NCBI RefSeq assembly: GCF_003710805.1
Contig: NZ_RHHB01000005.1
Span: 1-64,000 of the forward strand
Reading direction: 5' to 3'
Origin: Agromyces tardus
Lineage (GTDB): Bacteria > Actinomycetota > Actinomycetes > Actinomycetales > Microbacteriaceae
Length of the DNA: 64,000 nucleotides
Position 1 is the first letter of the stretch. Every line of letters begins with the position of its first letter. Positions 42,857-51,260 of the stretch are shown one piece after another. The notes beneath the pieces were generated by a model. That model was not told the DNA's origin and searched no databases. It saw only the letters and a program-made list of their open reading frames with translations. The position numbers were made by a program, and so were the translations under genes.

Positions 42857-44560
42857 ATGACCTCCCCCCGCCCGACCACCCTCGACGCCGGCACCGTGCT
42901 CGCGAACGACCCCGACTGGTGGCGGCAGGCCGCCGTCTACCAGATCTACCCGCGCAGCTTCGCCGACGCGAACGGCGACGGCATCGGCGACCTGCGGGGC
43001 ATCACCTCGCGGATCCCCTACCTCGTGGAGCTCGGCGTCGACGCGGTCTGGCTCTCGCCGTTCTACCCGTCGGCGCTCGCCGACGGCGGCTACGACGTCG
43101 ACGACTACCGCGACGTCGACCCCAAGATCGGCACGCTCGCCGAGTTCGACGAGATGATCGCGGCGTTGCACGCCGCCGGCATCCGTCTGATCGCCGACAT
43201 CGTGCCGAACCACTCGTCGAACCGGCACGAGTGGTTCCGCGAGGCGCTCGCGTCGCCCCGCGGATCGGCCGCGCGCGACCGCTACATCTTCCGCGACGGC
43301 GAGGGGCCCGATGGCGCGCAGCCGCCGAGCGACTGGCAGTCGATCTTCGGCGGGCCCGCCTGGGAGCCCGTCGGCGACGGTCAGTTCTACCTGCACCTGT
43401 TCGCTCCCGAGCAGCCCGACCTCAACTGGGCGAATCGCGAGGTACGCGACGACTTCCTGAAGACCCTGCGCTTCTGGTCGGATCGCGGCGTCGACGGATT
43501 CCGCGTCGACGTGGCCCACGCGCTCGCGAAGGACCTCACCTACCCGCTGCGCTCGCACGCCGAGCTCGAGGCCACGAAGCTCGCCACCGACGGCTCGCAC
43601 CCGCTGTGGGACCGCGAGGAGCTCGACGACATCTACGCCGAATGGCGTGCGGTGTTCGACGAGTACGACCCGCCCCGCATCGCCGTCGCCGAGGCGTGGG
43701 TGGAGCCCACCCGCCGCCACCGGTACGCCGCGCCCACGAGCCTCGGCCAGGCGTTCAACTTCGACCTGCTGCGCGCGAACTTCGACGCGGGCGAGTTCCA
43801 CGAGATCGTCGACCGCAACATGGTGTTCGCGGGCGAGACGGGCTCGTCGAACACGTGGGTCTTCTCCAACCACGACGTCGTGCGCCACGCGACGCGCTAC
43901 GGCCTGCCCGCCGACCACAGCGGCGAGGGCGACGTGGGCAAGCAGTGGCTGCTCGCGGGCGGCGACCCCGCAGCGGTCGACCTCGAACTCGGGCTGCGGC
44001 GCGCGCGGGCGGCCACGCTCTTCCTGCTCGCCCTTCCGGGCAGCGCGTACCTGTACCAGGGCGAGGAGCTCGGCCTGCCCGAGGTCGCCGAGATCCCCGA
44101 CGCGTCACGGCAGGATCCGACGTTCTTCCGCAACCACGGCGTCGAGGTCGGGCGCGACGGATGCCGCGTGCCGCTCCCCTGGGTCGCGGGCGCCCCGTCG
44201 TTCGGCTTCGGGCCCACGGATGCCGCGCACCTGCCGCAGCCGGCGTGGTTCTCGTCGTACGCGGTCGACGTGCAGGACGCCGACCCCGACTCGACGCTCA
44301 ACCTGTACCGCCGAGCGCTCGCGCTGCGCCACGAGCTGCAGGGCACCGAGAAGCTGTCGTGGGTCACCCTCCCGACCGAGACGCCCGACGTGCTCGCATT
44401 CCAGCGCCCCGGCGGCTGGATCGTGGTGACGAACTTCGGCGACGCGACCGCGACGCTGCCCCTCGAGCTCACGAACCTCGAGCTGCTCGTCTCGAGCGTG
44501 CCGGGCGGCCTCACCGCCGCGGGCGAGCTCCCCGCCGCCGCCACGGTCTGGCTGCGCTGA
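42857..44560 (+). CDS. GH13 alpha-glucosidase, second copy
   Basis: 567 residues from the ATG at 42857, with GGAAGGACG upstream. The catalytic regions are DIVPNHSS, DGFRVDVAHALAKD (nucleophile Asp), AVAEAWVEP (acid/base Glu) and FSNHDVVRHATR (Asp). The protein is about as long as the GH13 at 27644-29323 and collinear with it, and shares AAVYQIYPRSFADANGDGIG; the two are clear paralogues. No signal peptide: cytosolic. In this operon it would remove alpha-glucosyl units from sugars whose galactosyl residues are removed by the GH36 enzyme, for instance sucrose or isomaltose parts; that is inference from context. Confidence 0.92.
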   Translation: MTSPRPTTLDAGTVLANDPDWWRQAAVYQIYPRSFADANGDGIGDLRGITSRIPYLVELGVDAVWLSPFYPSALADGGYDVDDYRDVDPKIGTLAEFDEMIAALHAAGIRLIADIVPNHSSNRHEWFREALASPRGSAARDRYIFRDGEGPDGAQPPSDWQSIFGGPAWEPVGDGQFYLHLFAPEQPDLNWANREVRDDFLKTLRFWSDRGVDGFRVDVAHALAKDLTYPLRSHAELEATKLATDGSHPLWDREELDDIYAEWRAVFDEYDPPRIAVAEAWVEPTRRHRYAAPTSLGQAFNFDLLRANFDAGEFHEIVDRNMVFAGETGSSNTWVFSNHDVVRHATRYGLPADHSGEGDVGKQWLLAGGDPAAVDLELGLRRARAATLFLLALPGSAYLYQGEELGLPEVAEIPDASRQDPTFFRNHGVEVGRDGCRVPLPWVAGAPSFGFGPTDAAHLPQPAWFSSYAVDVQDADPDSTLNLYRRALALRHELQGTEKLSWVTLPTETPDVLAFQRPGGWIVVTNFGDATATLPLELTNLELLVSSVPGGLTAAGELPAAATVWLR

Positions 44561-44584
44561 CCCGCTGGCCCGCCCTTTTCGCAT

Positions 44585-44649
44585 GGGAGTGAGGTTTCTG
44601 CGCCAGAGGTCCAGTGGCTCGTGGCCTCCTCCGCAGAAACCTCACTCCC
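44585..44649. repeat. Long palindrome, family B, copy 1
   Basis: GGGAGTGAGGTTTCTGCG (44585-44602) and CGCAGAAACCTCACTCCC (44632-44649) are perfect 18-base inverted arms with a 29-base centre that can pair further (GAGG/CCTC, CCA/TGG). The right arm contains the stop codon of the minus-strand AbiEi-like gene. A homologous copy lies at 45799-45861. Confidence 0.9.
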
Positions 44650-45664
44650 CCGCGTTGGCGCGCAGAGCGAAACGATCGGATGCCACGAGCAGACGCCTCG
44701 GTCGCCGCACGACCGGGAGGCCCGCCCGGCGGAGCCGCCGGTCGATCGGCCTGCGCGCCCACATCTCGTTCCAGTCCCACCGGGTGAAGGCGCGGATGAG
44801 CCGGCGGATCTCATCCTCCCGCTCCTTCTCCTTCATCACCGTGTCGATCGCCACCTCGACGTCCCCGCTGCCGCGGTACTTGCCTCGCCCGTCGGCTTCC
44901 GCGCCGATGTCGTACTCGGGCCAGCCGAAGTCGAGGTACGCCCGACGGCCGAGCTCTGGCAGCCAGAGTTCGCGCTGAAGCTCTGGCGGCGGGAAGCCGA
45001 GCTCCTCGATGACGAGCCGGCTCGCGGTCTCCAGCGGAGTCTCGGCGAGGTGCGTGGCACGTCGCAGCACCTCGTCCGTGCGGCGACTGCCGGGATACGG
45101 CTTCAACCGTTCGTGCTCCTCGACGAGTCGGTCGATGGTGGTGAGCGGGGGCGGGGCGCGGAACGTACGCCCGGCATGCAACGCGGCATCCACCGCAGTC
45201 AGTGCCGCACCGAGCGAGGCATGTCGACAGAGCTGGATGAGGGTGAATTCCACGGATGTCACGGCGAAGCCACCGACGTGCCGAATGTGCGTGTCGGTGG
45301 TGCGCGCGACGGAGATGACGCCGGGTCGCCTGTTCCCGTTGGAATCGCGCGACATCACGTAGACCGAATCGGGCCACCGGCCGAGCACCGGCAGCTCGAG
45401 CAGCGCTGCCGCGGAGTAGCTCGTGAACACAGGACGGTCGAGCGATTGCGCCGCGGCCCGCACGAGGGCGCGGTAACGAAGCGCGTCATTCTCGGGCGGT
45501 GTCATCGCGCCGTCGTCGGGTCGCGGCGCCGAGTACACCCCTCGCCGCACACGCTGCAACCGCCCGCTCTGCACCGCCGCGTAGAGCTCGGCCTCGCGCC
45601 CGGCTTCGCGCATGTCTCGCGCGAGCACGAACCCTTGGGTGGTGGTCGGAAGCTCGGAACGCAT
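44642..45664 (-). CDS. AbiEi-like N-terminal domain with a C-terminal nuclease-like domain
   Basis: 340 residues. The first about 70 residues form the AbiEi antitoxin-like winged helix (GFVLARDMREAGREAELYAAVQ, LQRVRRGVYSAPRP). A middle region follows (VFTSYSAAALLELPVLG, the S-H/Y-x-S-A-A-x-L pattern). The C-terminus has YLDFGWPEYDIGAEADGRGKY, where Asp, Glu-x-Asp and Lys-Tyr recall the DUF559/Vsr-type PD-(D/E)XK nucleases. Such solitary proteins are frequent in Microbacteriaceae; their role is unproven. No AbiEii-type nucleotidyltransferase toxin is next to it. Flanked on both sides by copies of the same long palindrome; the stop codon lies in one of them. Confidence 0.75.
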   Translation of the reverse strand: MRSELPTTTQGFVLARDMREAGREAELYAAVQSGRLQRVRRGVYSAPRPDDGAMTPPENDALRYRALVRAAAQSLDRPVFTSYSAAALLELPVLGRWPDSVYVMSRDSNGNRRPGVISVARTTDTHIRHVGGFAVTSVEFTLIQLCRHASLGAALTAVDAALHAGRTFRAPPPLTTIDRLVEEHERLKPYPGSRRTDEVLRRATHLAETPLETASRLVIEELGFPPPELQRELWLPELGRRAYLDFGWPEYDIGAEADGRGKYRGSGDVEVAIDTVMKEKEREDEIRRLIRAFTRWDWNEMWARRPIDRRLRRAGLPVVRRPRRLLVASDRFALRANAGE

Positions 45665-45798
45665 AGTCGACTGTGGCGCGGCGACCGGGAGGCATCCGCT
45701 CGCCGGCTGCGGCGCATGGCTTCACGCCCGAGCATCGCGCTGTCGAGGACGAGTCGCGCTCGCCTCGGCGGGGCGGGCAGCACCGCGCCGCGCACGCC

Positions 45799-45861
45799 GG
45801 AGTGACGTTTCTGCGTGGGAGGGCCGTTGGCTCAACCACTCCAGCGCAGAAACCTCACTCC
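45799..45861. repeat. Long palindrome, family B, copy 2
   Basis: GGAGTGACGTTTCTGCG (left) and CGCAGAAACCTCACTCC (right) pair over 17 bases with one mismatch, around a 29-base centre of the same length as in copy 1 and sharing the GG-x-CC-x-x-TGGCTC core. It lies about 135 bases upstream of the AbiEi-like gene start, so the two copies bracket that gene. Confidence 0.88.
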
Positions 45862-45950
45862 CGCGCGCAGACCGAGCGGGGGCCCGCGGGCGGGGGGCGG
45901 AGGCGGCGCAGGCAGGCGAGGACGGAAGCCCGCTCAGTAGACTGGCCCGC

Positions 45951-46439
45951 ATGGCAGATGCAACCTTCGACATCGTGAGCAAGGTCGACAAGATGGAGGC
46001 CGACAACGCCGTCAACCAGGCGCGCAAGGAGGTCGAGCAGCGCTACGACTTCAAGAACGTGGGCGCGTCGGTCGAGTGGTCGGGCGAGAAGGTGCTCCTC
46101 AAGGCGAACACCGAGGAGCGCGTGAAGGCGGTGCTCGAGGTGCTCGAGTCCAAGTTCATCAAGCGCGGCATCACGCTGCGCTCGCTCGACGAGGGTGAGC
46201 CGTTCGCGTCGGGCAAGGAGTTCCGCATCGAGGTGGGCCTCAAGAACGGCATCGACAGCGACAACGCGAAGAAGATCTCGAAGATCATCCGCGACGAGGC
46301 GCCCAAGTCGGTCAAGTCGCAGATCCAGGGCGACGAGCTGCGCGTCTCCTCCAAGAGCCGCGACGACCTGCAGGCGACCATGGCGCTGCTCAAGGGCAAG
46401 GACCTCGACGTGGCCCTCCAGTTCGTCAACTTCCGCTGA
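45951..46439 (+). CDS. yajQ: YajQ family nucleotide-binding protein
   Basis: 162 residues, full length for the YajQ/UPF0234 family. The N-terminus FDIVSKVDKMEADNAVNQA, the QRYDFKNVGASVEWSG block and the C-terminal LKGKDLDVALQFVNFR are highly characteristic. Members have two ferredoxin-like domains and bind nucleotides; some Gram-negative homologues bind cyclic di-GMP and act in regulation, but the role in Actinobacteria is not known. Cytosolic. The NUDIX gene begins five bases after its stop. Confidence 0.95.
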   Translation: MADATFDIVSKVDKMEADNAVNQARKEVEQRYDFKNVGASVEWSGEKVLLKANTEERVKAVLEVLESKFIKRGITLRSLDEGEPFASGKEFRIEVGLKNGIDSDNAKKISKIIRDEAPKSVKSQIQGDELRVSSKSRDDLQATMALLKGKDLDVALQFVNFR

Positions 46440-46444
46440 TCGGC

Positions 46445-47281
46445 GTGGCCGACAGCGGCAGCAACAATGGCGACGGCGAGCGGATGCCTCCGGCTGACGC
46501 CGACCACCGCGACGCGACGGGCGTCGCCGGCACCGACGGCGAGCGGATGCCTCCGGCTGACGCCGACAACGCCGCCGCACGTGGCGCGGTCGACGACTCC
46601 GCGCAGGCACCGCAGCGCGTGCCTCAGCCGGGCGTCGACGTGCCCGACCGCCGCGGACGCACCGGACTCGATCGCGTAGGGCGCGACCTCGACCGCAACC
46701 CGCGCGTGCGGGTGCGCGACGTGCGCGTGCTCACCTCGAACTGGTACGTGACGCGGGCGACCACGTTCGACTTCCAGCACGCCGACGGCCGGTGGACCAC
46801 CGAGGAGCGCGAAACCTACGACCGCGGCGACGGCGCCACGATCCTGCTGTACGACGCCGAGCGGCGCACGGTGCTGCTCACGCGGCAGTTCCGCTTCCCC
46901 GTGTACGTGAACGAGCATCCCGACGGCATGTTCATCGAGACCGCGGCGGGACTGCTCGACGAGGACGACCCCGAGACCGCGATCCGTCGCGAGGCCGAGG
47001 AGGAGACCGGGCACACCGTGGGCGAGGTGCAGCACGTGTTCGACGTGTACATGAGCCCGGGCTCGGTCACCGAGAAGCTGCACTTCTTCGCGGCGCCCTA
47101 CGGCGGCGGCACCCGCTCGAGCGCCGGCGGCGGGCTCGCCGACGAGGGCGAGGACATCGAGGTGCTCGAGCTCGCCTTCGACGACGCCCTCGACCGCATC
47201 GGCCGCGACATCGTCGACGCCAAGACGATCATGCTGCTGCAGTGGGCGGCGCTGCGCGGGCCGTTCGCGCCGACGGCGTAG
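46445..47281 (+). CDS. NUDIX hydrolase (NudK/ADP-sugar type)
   Basis: Up to 278 residues from a GTG at 46445. The NUDIX domain occupies roughly residues 95-270. It begins [19 protein letters not shown] as in NudK-like GDP-mannose/ADP-ribose hydrolases, and the NUDIX box is [19 protein letters not shown] followed by TG, with all the Glu ligands present. The first about 80 residues are low complexity and contain a duplicated [10 protein letters not shown] segment (46476-46503 and 46539-46566), so the real start may be a later GTG nearer residue 65. The enzyme cleaves nucleoside diphosphate-linked sugars with Mg2+. Close spacing behind yajQ suggests one transcript. Confidence 0.85.
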   Translation: MADSGSNNGDGERMPPADADHRDATGVAGTDGERMPPADADNAAARGAVDDSAQAPQRVPQPGVDVPDRRGRTGLDRVGRDLDRNPRVRVRDVRVLTSNWYVTRATTFDFQHADGRWTTEERETYDRGDGATILLYDAERRTVLLTRQFRFPVYVNEHPDGMFIETAAGLLDEDDPETAIRREAEEETGHTVGEVQHVFDVYMSPGSVTEKLHFFAAPYGGGTRSSAGGGLADEGEDIEVLELAFDDALDRIGRDIVDAKTIMLLQWAALRGPFAPTA

Positions 47282-47290
47282 CGGCGCGAA

Positions 47291-47430
47291 GCCCGCGGCA
47301 TCCGACACGGCGGCCCAGGTCTGAGCGGGTGCCACGCGGCACGCCGAGCCCGCGGCATCCGACACGGGGGCCCGAGCTGAGCGGATGCCGCTCAGCGCGC
47401 CGAGCCCGCGGCATCCTGCGATGCCAAGCC
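47291..47430. repeat. Short imperfect repeats of GCGGCATCC after the NUDIX gene
   Basis: Four copies of CCGCGGCATCC or CTGCGGCATCC and inverse GGATGCCGC copies occur within 140 bases between the NUDIX stop and the next promoter. They can pair with each other in several ways (for example GAGCGGATGCCGCTC-like). Probably a local expansion of the dispersed nonamer; a transcription-ending role is possible. Confidence 0.45.
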
Positions 47431-47559
47431 TGCGGCATCCGACGAACGCACACCCACCACCGCTGGCGGAACCCCGTGCGGCGACGCCCCAGTCTTCCTA
47501 GACTGCGCGTGGACCGCGCCGACCGGGAGACACCGGGTCGCCGCCGAAAGGGGAACGCG

Positions 47560-48609
47560 ATGCAACTGGGAATGGTGGGGCTCGGCCGGATGGGGGCGAA
47601 CATCGTCCGACGGCTGATGCGCGACGGGCACGAGTGCGTGGTGTTCGACGTGAATCCGGATGCCGTCGCCGCCCTCGCGGCCGAGGGGGCGACCGGCGCC
47701 GACAGCATCGACGACCTCGCGGCGAAGCTGCGCGGGCCGCGCGCGGTGTGGCTCATGGTCCCCGCGGGACTCACCGGCGGCGTCGTCGACCAGGTCGCGG
47801 CGGTGCTCGAACCCGGCGACATGATCATCGACGGCGGCAACTCGAACTACCGCGACGACGTGCGGCGCGCGGCCGCGCTGCAGGACCGTGGCATCCACTT
47901 CCTCGATGTGGGAACGAGCGGCGGCGTGTTCGGCCTCGAGCGCGGATACTGCCTCATGATCGGCGGACCCGACGAGGCGTTCGCGGCGCTGGAACCGATC
48001 TTCCGCACGATCGCGCCCGGCGCAGGCGACCTCACGCGCACGCCCGGCCGCGAGGGCGATCTCGCGGCCGAGGAGCTCGGGTACCTGCACTGCGGCCCCT
48101 CGGGCGCCGGCCACTTCGTGAAGATGGTGCACAACGGCATCGAGTACGGCATCATGGCGGCCCTGGCCGAGGGCATGAACATCCTCGAGAACGCGGATGC
48201 CGGGATGCGCGAGGCCGAGCATTCGGCCGAGATCGCGCCGCTCGGCGAGCCCGAGTTCTACCGGTTCACGATCGACACGCCCAAGGTCGCCGAGCTCTGG
48301 CGGCGCGGGTCGGTGATCTCCTCGTGGCTGCTCGATCTGACCGCCGCGGGGCTGCAGCAGAATCCCACGCTCGATGGCCTCGCCGGACGGGTCTCGGACT
48401 CGGGCGAGGGCCGCTGGACGGTGAAGGCCGCCGTCGACATCGGCGTGCCAGTGCCGGTGCTCGCGGCATCCCTCTTCGAGCGCTTCGCGTCCCGAGACGA
48501 GGACCGCTACGCGAACCAGCTGCTGTCGGCGATGCGACTGCAGTTCGGCGGCCACCAGGAGCTGCCGACCGGCGACGTGCTCGAGGCGGGCGCGCGCAAG
48601 GCCGAGTAA
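47560..48609 (+). CDS. gnd: 6-phosphogluconate dehydrogenase, decarboxylating (short form)
   Basis: 349 residues; ATG at 47560 after GAAAGGGGAACGCG. The Rossmann motif [17 protein letters not shown], the substrate loop [10 protein letters not shown] and the family signature [20 protein letters not shown] are all present. The protein is shorter than the about 470-residue dimeric NADP enzymes and matches the short GndZ/YqeC group, usually NAD-preferring. It converts 6-phosphogluconate to ribulose 5-phosphate and CO2 in the oxidative pentose phosphate pathway. I see nothing odd in the reading frame. It appears to have its own transcript, ending before the convergent alpha/beta hydrolase gene. 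Confidence 0.92.
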   Translation: MQLGMVGLGRMGANIVRRLMRDGHECVVFDVNPDAVAALAAEGATGADSIDDLAAKLRGPRAVWLMVPAGLTGGVVDQVAAVLEPGDMIIDGGNSNYRDDVRRAAALQDRGIHFLDVGTSGGVFGLERGYCLMIGGPDEAFAALEPIFRTIAPGAGDLTRTPGREGDLAAEELGYLHCGPSGAGHFVKMVHNGIEYGIMAALAEGMNILENADAGMREAEHSAEIAPLGEPEFYRFTIDTPKVAELWRRGSVISSWLLDLTAAGLQQNPTLDGLAGRVSDSGEGRWTVKAAVDIGVPVPVLAASLFERFASRDEDRYANQLLSAMRLQFGGHQELPTGDVLEAGARKAE

Positions 48610-48692
48610 CCGGGAGAAGGGGTCACCGGGTGACGGGCGTAACCCGTCAGTCGCGCCGCTCCGAGCGCGGGCGGGCGGGCGGCCGGGCGCGT

Positions 48693-49715
48693 TCAGCGCG
48701 GTGCGTACCCCTCGAGCCAGTGCGTGATGGCGGCGTACGCCGCCGCCCGCGCCGGCTCCCGCGACAGGAACACGTCGTGCAGGGCGCCATCGATGCGCGC
48801 GACCGCGACTTCCGGCGCGAGGCGCAGCGACCGTGCGGCGATGTCGTCGACGACGAGCACGATGTCGCTCGTGAGCATCGCGGCATCCCACCGAGGCAGC
48901 ATCGTGGACCGCGCCGACAGGAGGGACAGCACCGGCGCGCCCACGTCGATGCCCTTGGCGACGGTGGCGTGCCCGGCGAGGATCGCGGTGAGCCATGCGG
49001 GGTGGATCGGGAACCCCCGGTCGGGTCGCCAGCCGTGATCGAACTCCCACTCGCCGTCCTGGTCCTTCGAGACCGAGCGCGAGTAGAAGCCGAGGTCGAC
49101 ATTGGGCAGCGGCCCCATCGGGTTGATCCGCGCGCGGAAGCCGATGACGGGCGCGATGGCCTCGCGTCCGATGCCGCTCAGCTGGAACTCCAGCCACGGG
49201 CTGTTGAGCACGAGCGCCGCCGCCCGCCCGGGGTTGCGCGCCGCCCAGAGGCTCAGCGTGAGGCCGCCCGTGGAGTGGCCGAGCAGGATGAGCGGTCGTG
49301 TGCGGCCGGGGCCCGCAGCATCCGCCCGGCCCTGCCCCATCGCGGTGAGCGCCGCCTCGATGTCGGCGTCGTAGGCGGCGAGGTCGGTGACGTAGCCGGG
49401 GGTCTGCCCGGGGCGCAGGCTGCGCCCGTACTTGCGCAGGTCGAGCGCGAAGAAGCGGGCGCCGGCGCCGCTCCAGTAGGCGGCGAGCTCGGGGTTGAAG
49501 AAGTAGTCGCTCCACCCGTGCACGTAGAGCACGTCGGTTCCGGATGCCGCGCCGCGCTCGCTCTGCCACGGCCACCGGAATCGCGATGCCGCGTTCGGCC
49601 GGTGCCGCACGAGCGTCGCGACCACCTCACCCTCGTCGTCGACCCCCAGCGGAAGCTCGAGCTGCTCGAACCCCTCACCGAGCACGTCGGGGCGCCAGCC
49701 GTCGCCGTCAGTCAT
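48693..49715 (-). CDS. Alpha/beta hydrolase (monoacylglycerol lipase-like)
   Basis: 340 residues from the ATG at 49715. The oxyanion region VLYVHGWSDYFF, the nucleophile elbow LLGHSTGGLTLSLW and the late His in RIDGALHDVFLS fit serine hydrolases of the Hydrolase_4/lysophospholipase group. No signal peptide; cytosolic. The start overlaps the PIN toxin gene stop (ATGA), so in its current context it is coupled to the toxin-antitoxin operon. The first 255 bases after codon two are duplicated at 51306-51560, where the ancestral upstream region probably still lies. The substrate is unknown. Confidence 0.88.
   Translation of the reverse strand: MTDGDGWRPDVLGEGFEQLELPLGVDDEGEVVATLVRHRPNAASRFRWPWQSERGAASGTDVLYVHGWSDYFFNPELAAYWSGAGARFFALDLRKYGRSLRPGQTPGYVTDLAAYDADIEAALTAMGQGRADAAGPGRTRPLILLGHSTGGLTLSLWAARNPGRAAALVLNSPWLEFQLSGIGREAIAPVIGFRARINPMGPLPNVDLGFYSRSVSKDQDGEWEFDHGWRPDRGFPIHPAWLTAILAGHATVAKGIDVGAPVLSLLSARSTMLPRWDAAMLTSDIVLVVDDIAARSLRLAPEVAVARIDGALHDVFLSREPARAAAYAAITHWLEGYAPR
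49455..49709. repeat. Direct repeat copy 1 (5' part of hydrolase gene)
   Basis: 255 bases that recur at 51306-51560 in the same orientation and with equal length. By eye only about five positions differ (around the CCAGTAGG/CCAGAATG site and one GAT/GAC). They bracket the PIN, antitoxin and SUFU genes. Confidence 0.9.
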
Positions 49716-50110
49716 GATGCGGTGTCGATGATGTCGATGGCGAGGCCATGGGATGCTGCGGCGAGACGTCGGTCGTTGGTCCAGAGCGCGTCGCATCCCG
49801 CGAGCTGAGCAGCCGCGAGGTGGAGTGCATCGGGCGTGCGGACGCCCGTGCGAGCTCGCAATTCGGCGGCCCGGATGAAGTGCCGCAGTTCGAGTTCGAT
49901 CAGCTCGAAGTGCTCGAACGACCGCATGTAGTGGTCGTGCAGCGCCAGGTCGTCGGCACGGAGTGGACCCACCAGGCACTCCTGAACGACGAGCGGGCTG
50001 ATCGCGACGACCTCGTCACCAGCCTCGGCGAGCCGCGCCCGCACGCGATCGCCGCGATCGCTGCGGTCTTCGACCGCGTAGATCACGATGCAGCTGTCGA
50101 GGTAGATCAC
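49712..50110 (-). CDS. PIN-domain toxin (VapC-like)
   Basis: 132 residues from a GTG at 50110 that overlaps the antitoxin stop (GTGA). The PIN acidic residues are visible: Asp in VIYLDSCIVIYAVED, Glu in VVQECLVGPL and Asp residues in TPDALHLAAAQLAGCDALW followed by TNDRRL. The family are Mg2+-dependent ribonucleases neutralised by the cognate antitoxin, here the Phd-like protein encoded immediately upstream. Its stop overlaps the hydrolase start. The pair lies inside the direct-repeat-bounded insert and so was probably acquired with it. Confidence 0.9.
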   Translation of the reverse strand: MIYLDSCIVIYAVEDRSDRGDRVRARLAEAGDEVVAISPLVVQECLVGPLRADDLALHDHYMRSFEHFELIELELRHFIRAAELRARTGVRTPDALHLAAAQLAGCDALWTNDRRLAAASHGLAIDIIDTAS

Positions 50111-50373
50111 TCGAGGGGCTCGTCCCACCCCGCCCGCTCCTGCGCGATCTGCAGGTCGACCGCGCCGATCGGCCTCGCACCGACAGCGGGCACCTCGTTG
50201 GCGAGCGCCCACTCCGCGAACGACGACGCGGTGCGCCCGGGCTGAGCACCGATCGGCACGATCTTCGCGACCGCCCGGCCCCGCCGCGCGATGACCACCT
50301 CACCTCCGTGCTCGGCGATCGCGATCAGCCGGGACAGGTTGTTGCGCGCGTCGAGCACGTTGACCGTTTCCAT
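50107..50373 (-). CDS. Phd/YefM-type antitoxin
   Basis: 88 residues. METVNVLDARNNLSRLIAIAE is the typical Phd/YefM N-terminus that forms the DNA-binding dimer, followed by HGGEVVIARRGRAVAKIVP. The acidic C-terminal half (AEWALANEVPAV ... QERAGWDEPLE) would bind and block the toxin. It is first in a two-gene operon with the PIN toxin and most likely represses its own promoter. The upstream region has GATTCTAGCC then AGCTTTGCTAGCC (50391-50412), a possible operator or promoter with TAGC inverted repeats. Confidence 0.9.
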   Translation of the reverse strand: METVNVLDARNNLSRLIAIAEHGGEVVIARRGRAVAKIVPIGAQPGRTASSFAEWALANEVPAVGARPIGAVDLQIAQERAGWDEPLE

Positions 50374-50614
50374 GCAGACCTCCCGATACGATTCTAGCCA
50401 GCTTTGCTAGCCACGTACAGGGCATGGGGCGAGGTATCGCCCAGCACGCTGGACACCCTGATGACACGCTCCCGGCCCACGCGGTGAGCGCCGCCTCCAC
50501 GGCGTCTCTCCTCTTTCGCCTCGGCATCGAGCAACGCTTGATATGGGTTCGGGCGGCGCTGCCGCTGGCCGCGCCTAACGACGAATTGCCTGACAGGCGC
50601 TCAGATGACCACTC
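50374..50614. other. Gap between antitoxin and SUFU genes
   Basis: About 240 bases, promoter region of the toxin-antitoxin operon. TAGC-containing repeats at about 50394-50412 lie just upstream of the antitoxin start and may be its operator. The remainder holds no gene I can support. Confidence 0.4.
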
Positions 50615-51172
50615 CTAAGCCACCGCCTCCCGGTGGACGTCGTGGGGATCCCAGTCGCGATTCCAGAAAGTCTCGAGTCCGTGCTTATTGATGAAGCGGC
50701 GCTCTCCGTCATGGATCGGGTAGAGCCCTGTGATGTTGACAGGAAGTTCCTCCCCAACGTCGATGCCCGTGTAGTCGGCTCGATCCAGGACCGGGGGCGC
50801 GGAGATCAGGAACGCGGTCATCACTGACTCCGTTGCGATTCGTTCGCCGAAGTTGATCGTGTCTCCGTGGTGAAACGGGTTGTGCCGCCGCTGTGTTTCG
50901 GCGAGGTGCCCCATCGCCAGCGGCCAGTTCAGATCGTTGGATCGGACGCTGATGCACAGTTCCGGTCTGCCCAGGCGCCACTCGGGGTGTTCGGCCAGGC
51001 TCAGCCCGTAGGTGACGCCGGTGATCATTCCCGCCTCCGGGAGGTCGTCCCACACGATGACGGTCAGTCCCTTGAGCCCGGGCTTCGTCGACTCGAGCGG
51101 AAAGAAGCGCGGCTCGATCCCGCCGCTCAGTTTGTCGAGATGGTCGAGGAATCGTTCGGCGCGGGTGGGCAC
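50615..51172 (-). CDS. SUFU-domain protein (possible immunity protein)
   Basis: 185 residues if started from the GTG at 51172 (VPTRAERFLDHLDKLSGG). The reading matches the suppressor-of-fused domain: a middle CISVRSNDLNWPLAMGHLAE, then FHHGDTINFGERIATESVM, LISAPPVLDRADYTGIDVG and VNITGLYPIHDGERRFINK. In bacteria, SUFU proteins are best known as immunity proteins of polymorphic toxin systems; no toxin is recognisable nearby. The frame continues open upstream through the hydrolase duplicate in a non-coding phase, so the start is uncertain. Codon use is less GC-extreme than neighbours. Confidence 0.8.
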   Translation of the reverse strand: MPTRAERFLDHLDKLSGGIEPRFFPLESTKPGLKGLTVIVWDDLPEAGMITGVTYGLSLAEHPEWRLGRPELCISVRSNDLNWPLAMGHLAETQRRHNPFHHGDTINFGERIATESVMTAFLISAPPVLDRADYTGIDVGEELPVNITGLYPIHDGERRFINKHGLETFWNRDWDPHDVHREAVA

Positions 51173-51260
51173 ATGCTTAGTCTGCCGCGAGATCAACGGC
51201 GAGGGTGCCCGTGCCGCCAGCGCGCGTTCACCGGTTCGTTCAGCCAAAGCGTGATGGCTC

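Noticed and set aside
44642-45664. Complete AbiE toxin-antitoxin system
   Set aside because: No nucleotidyltransferase toxin gene is adjacent; the C-terminus looks nuclease-like instead, so it was described as a solitary gene.
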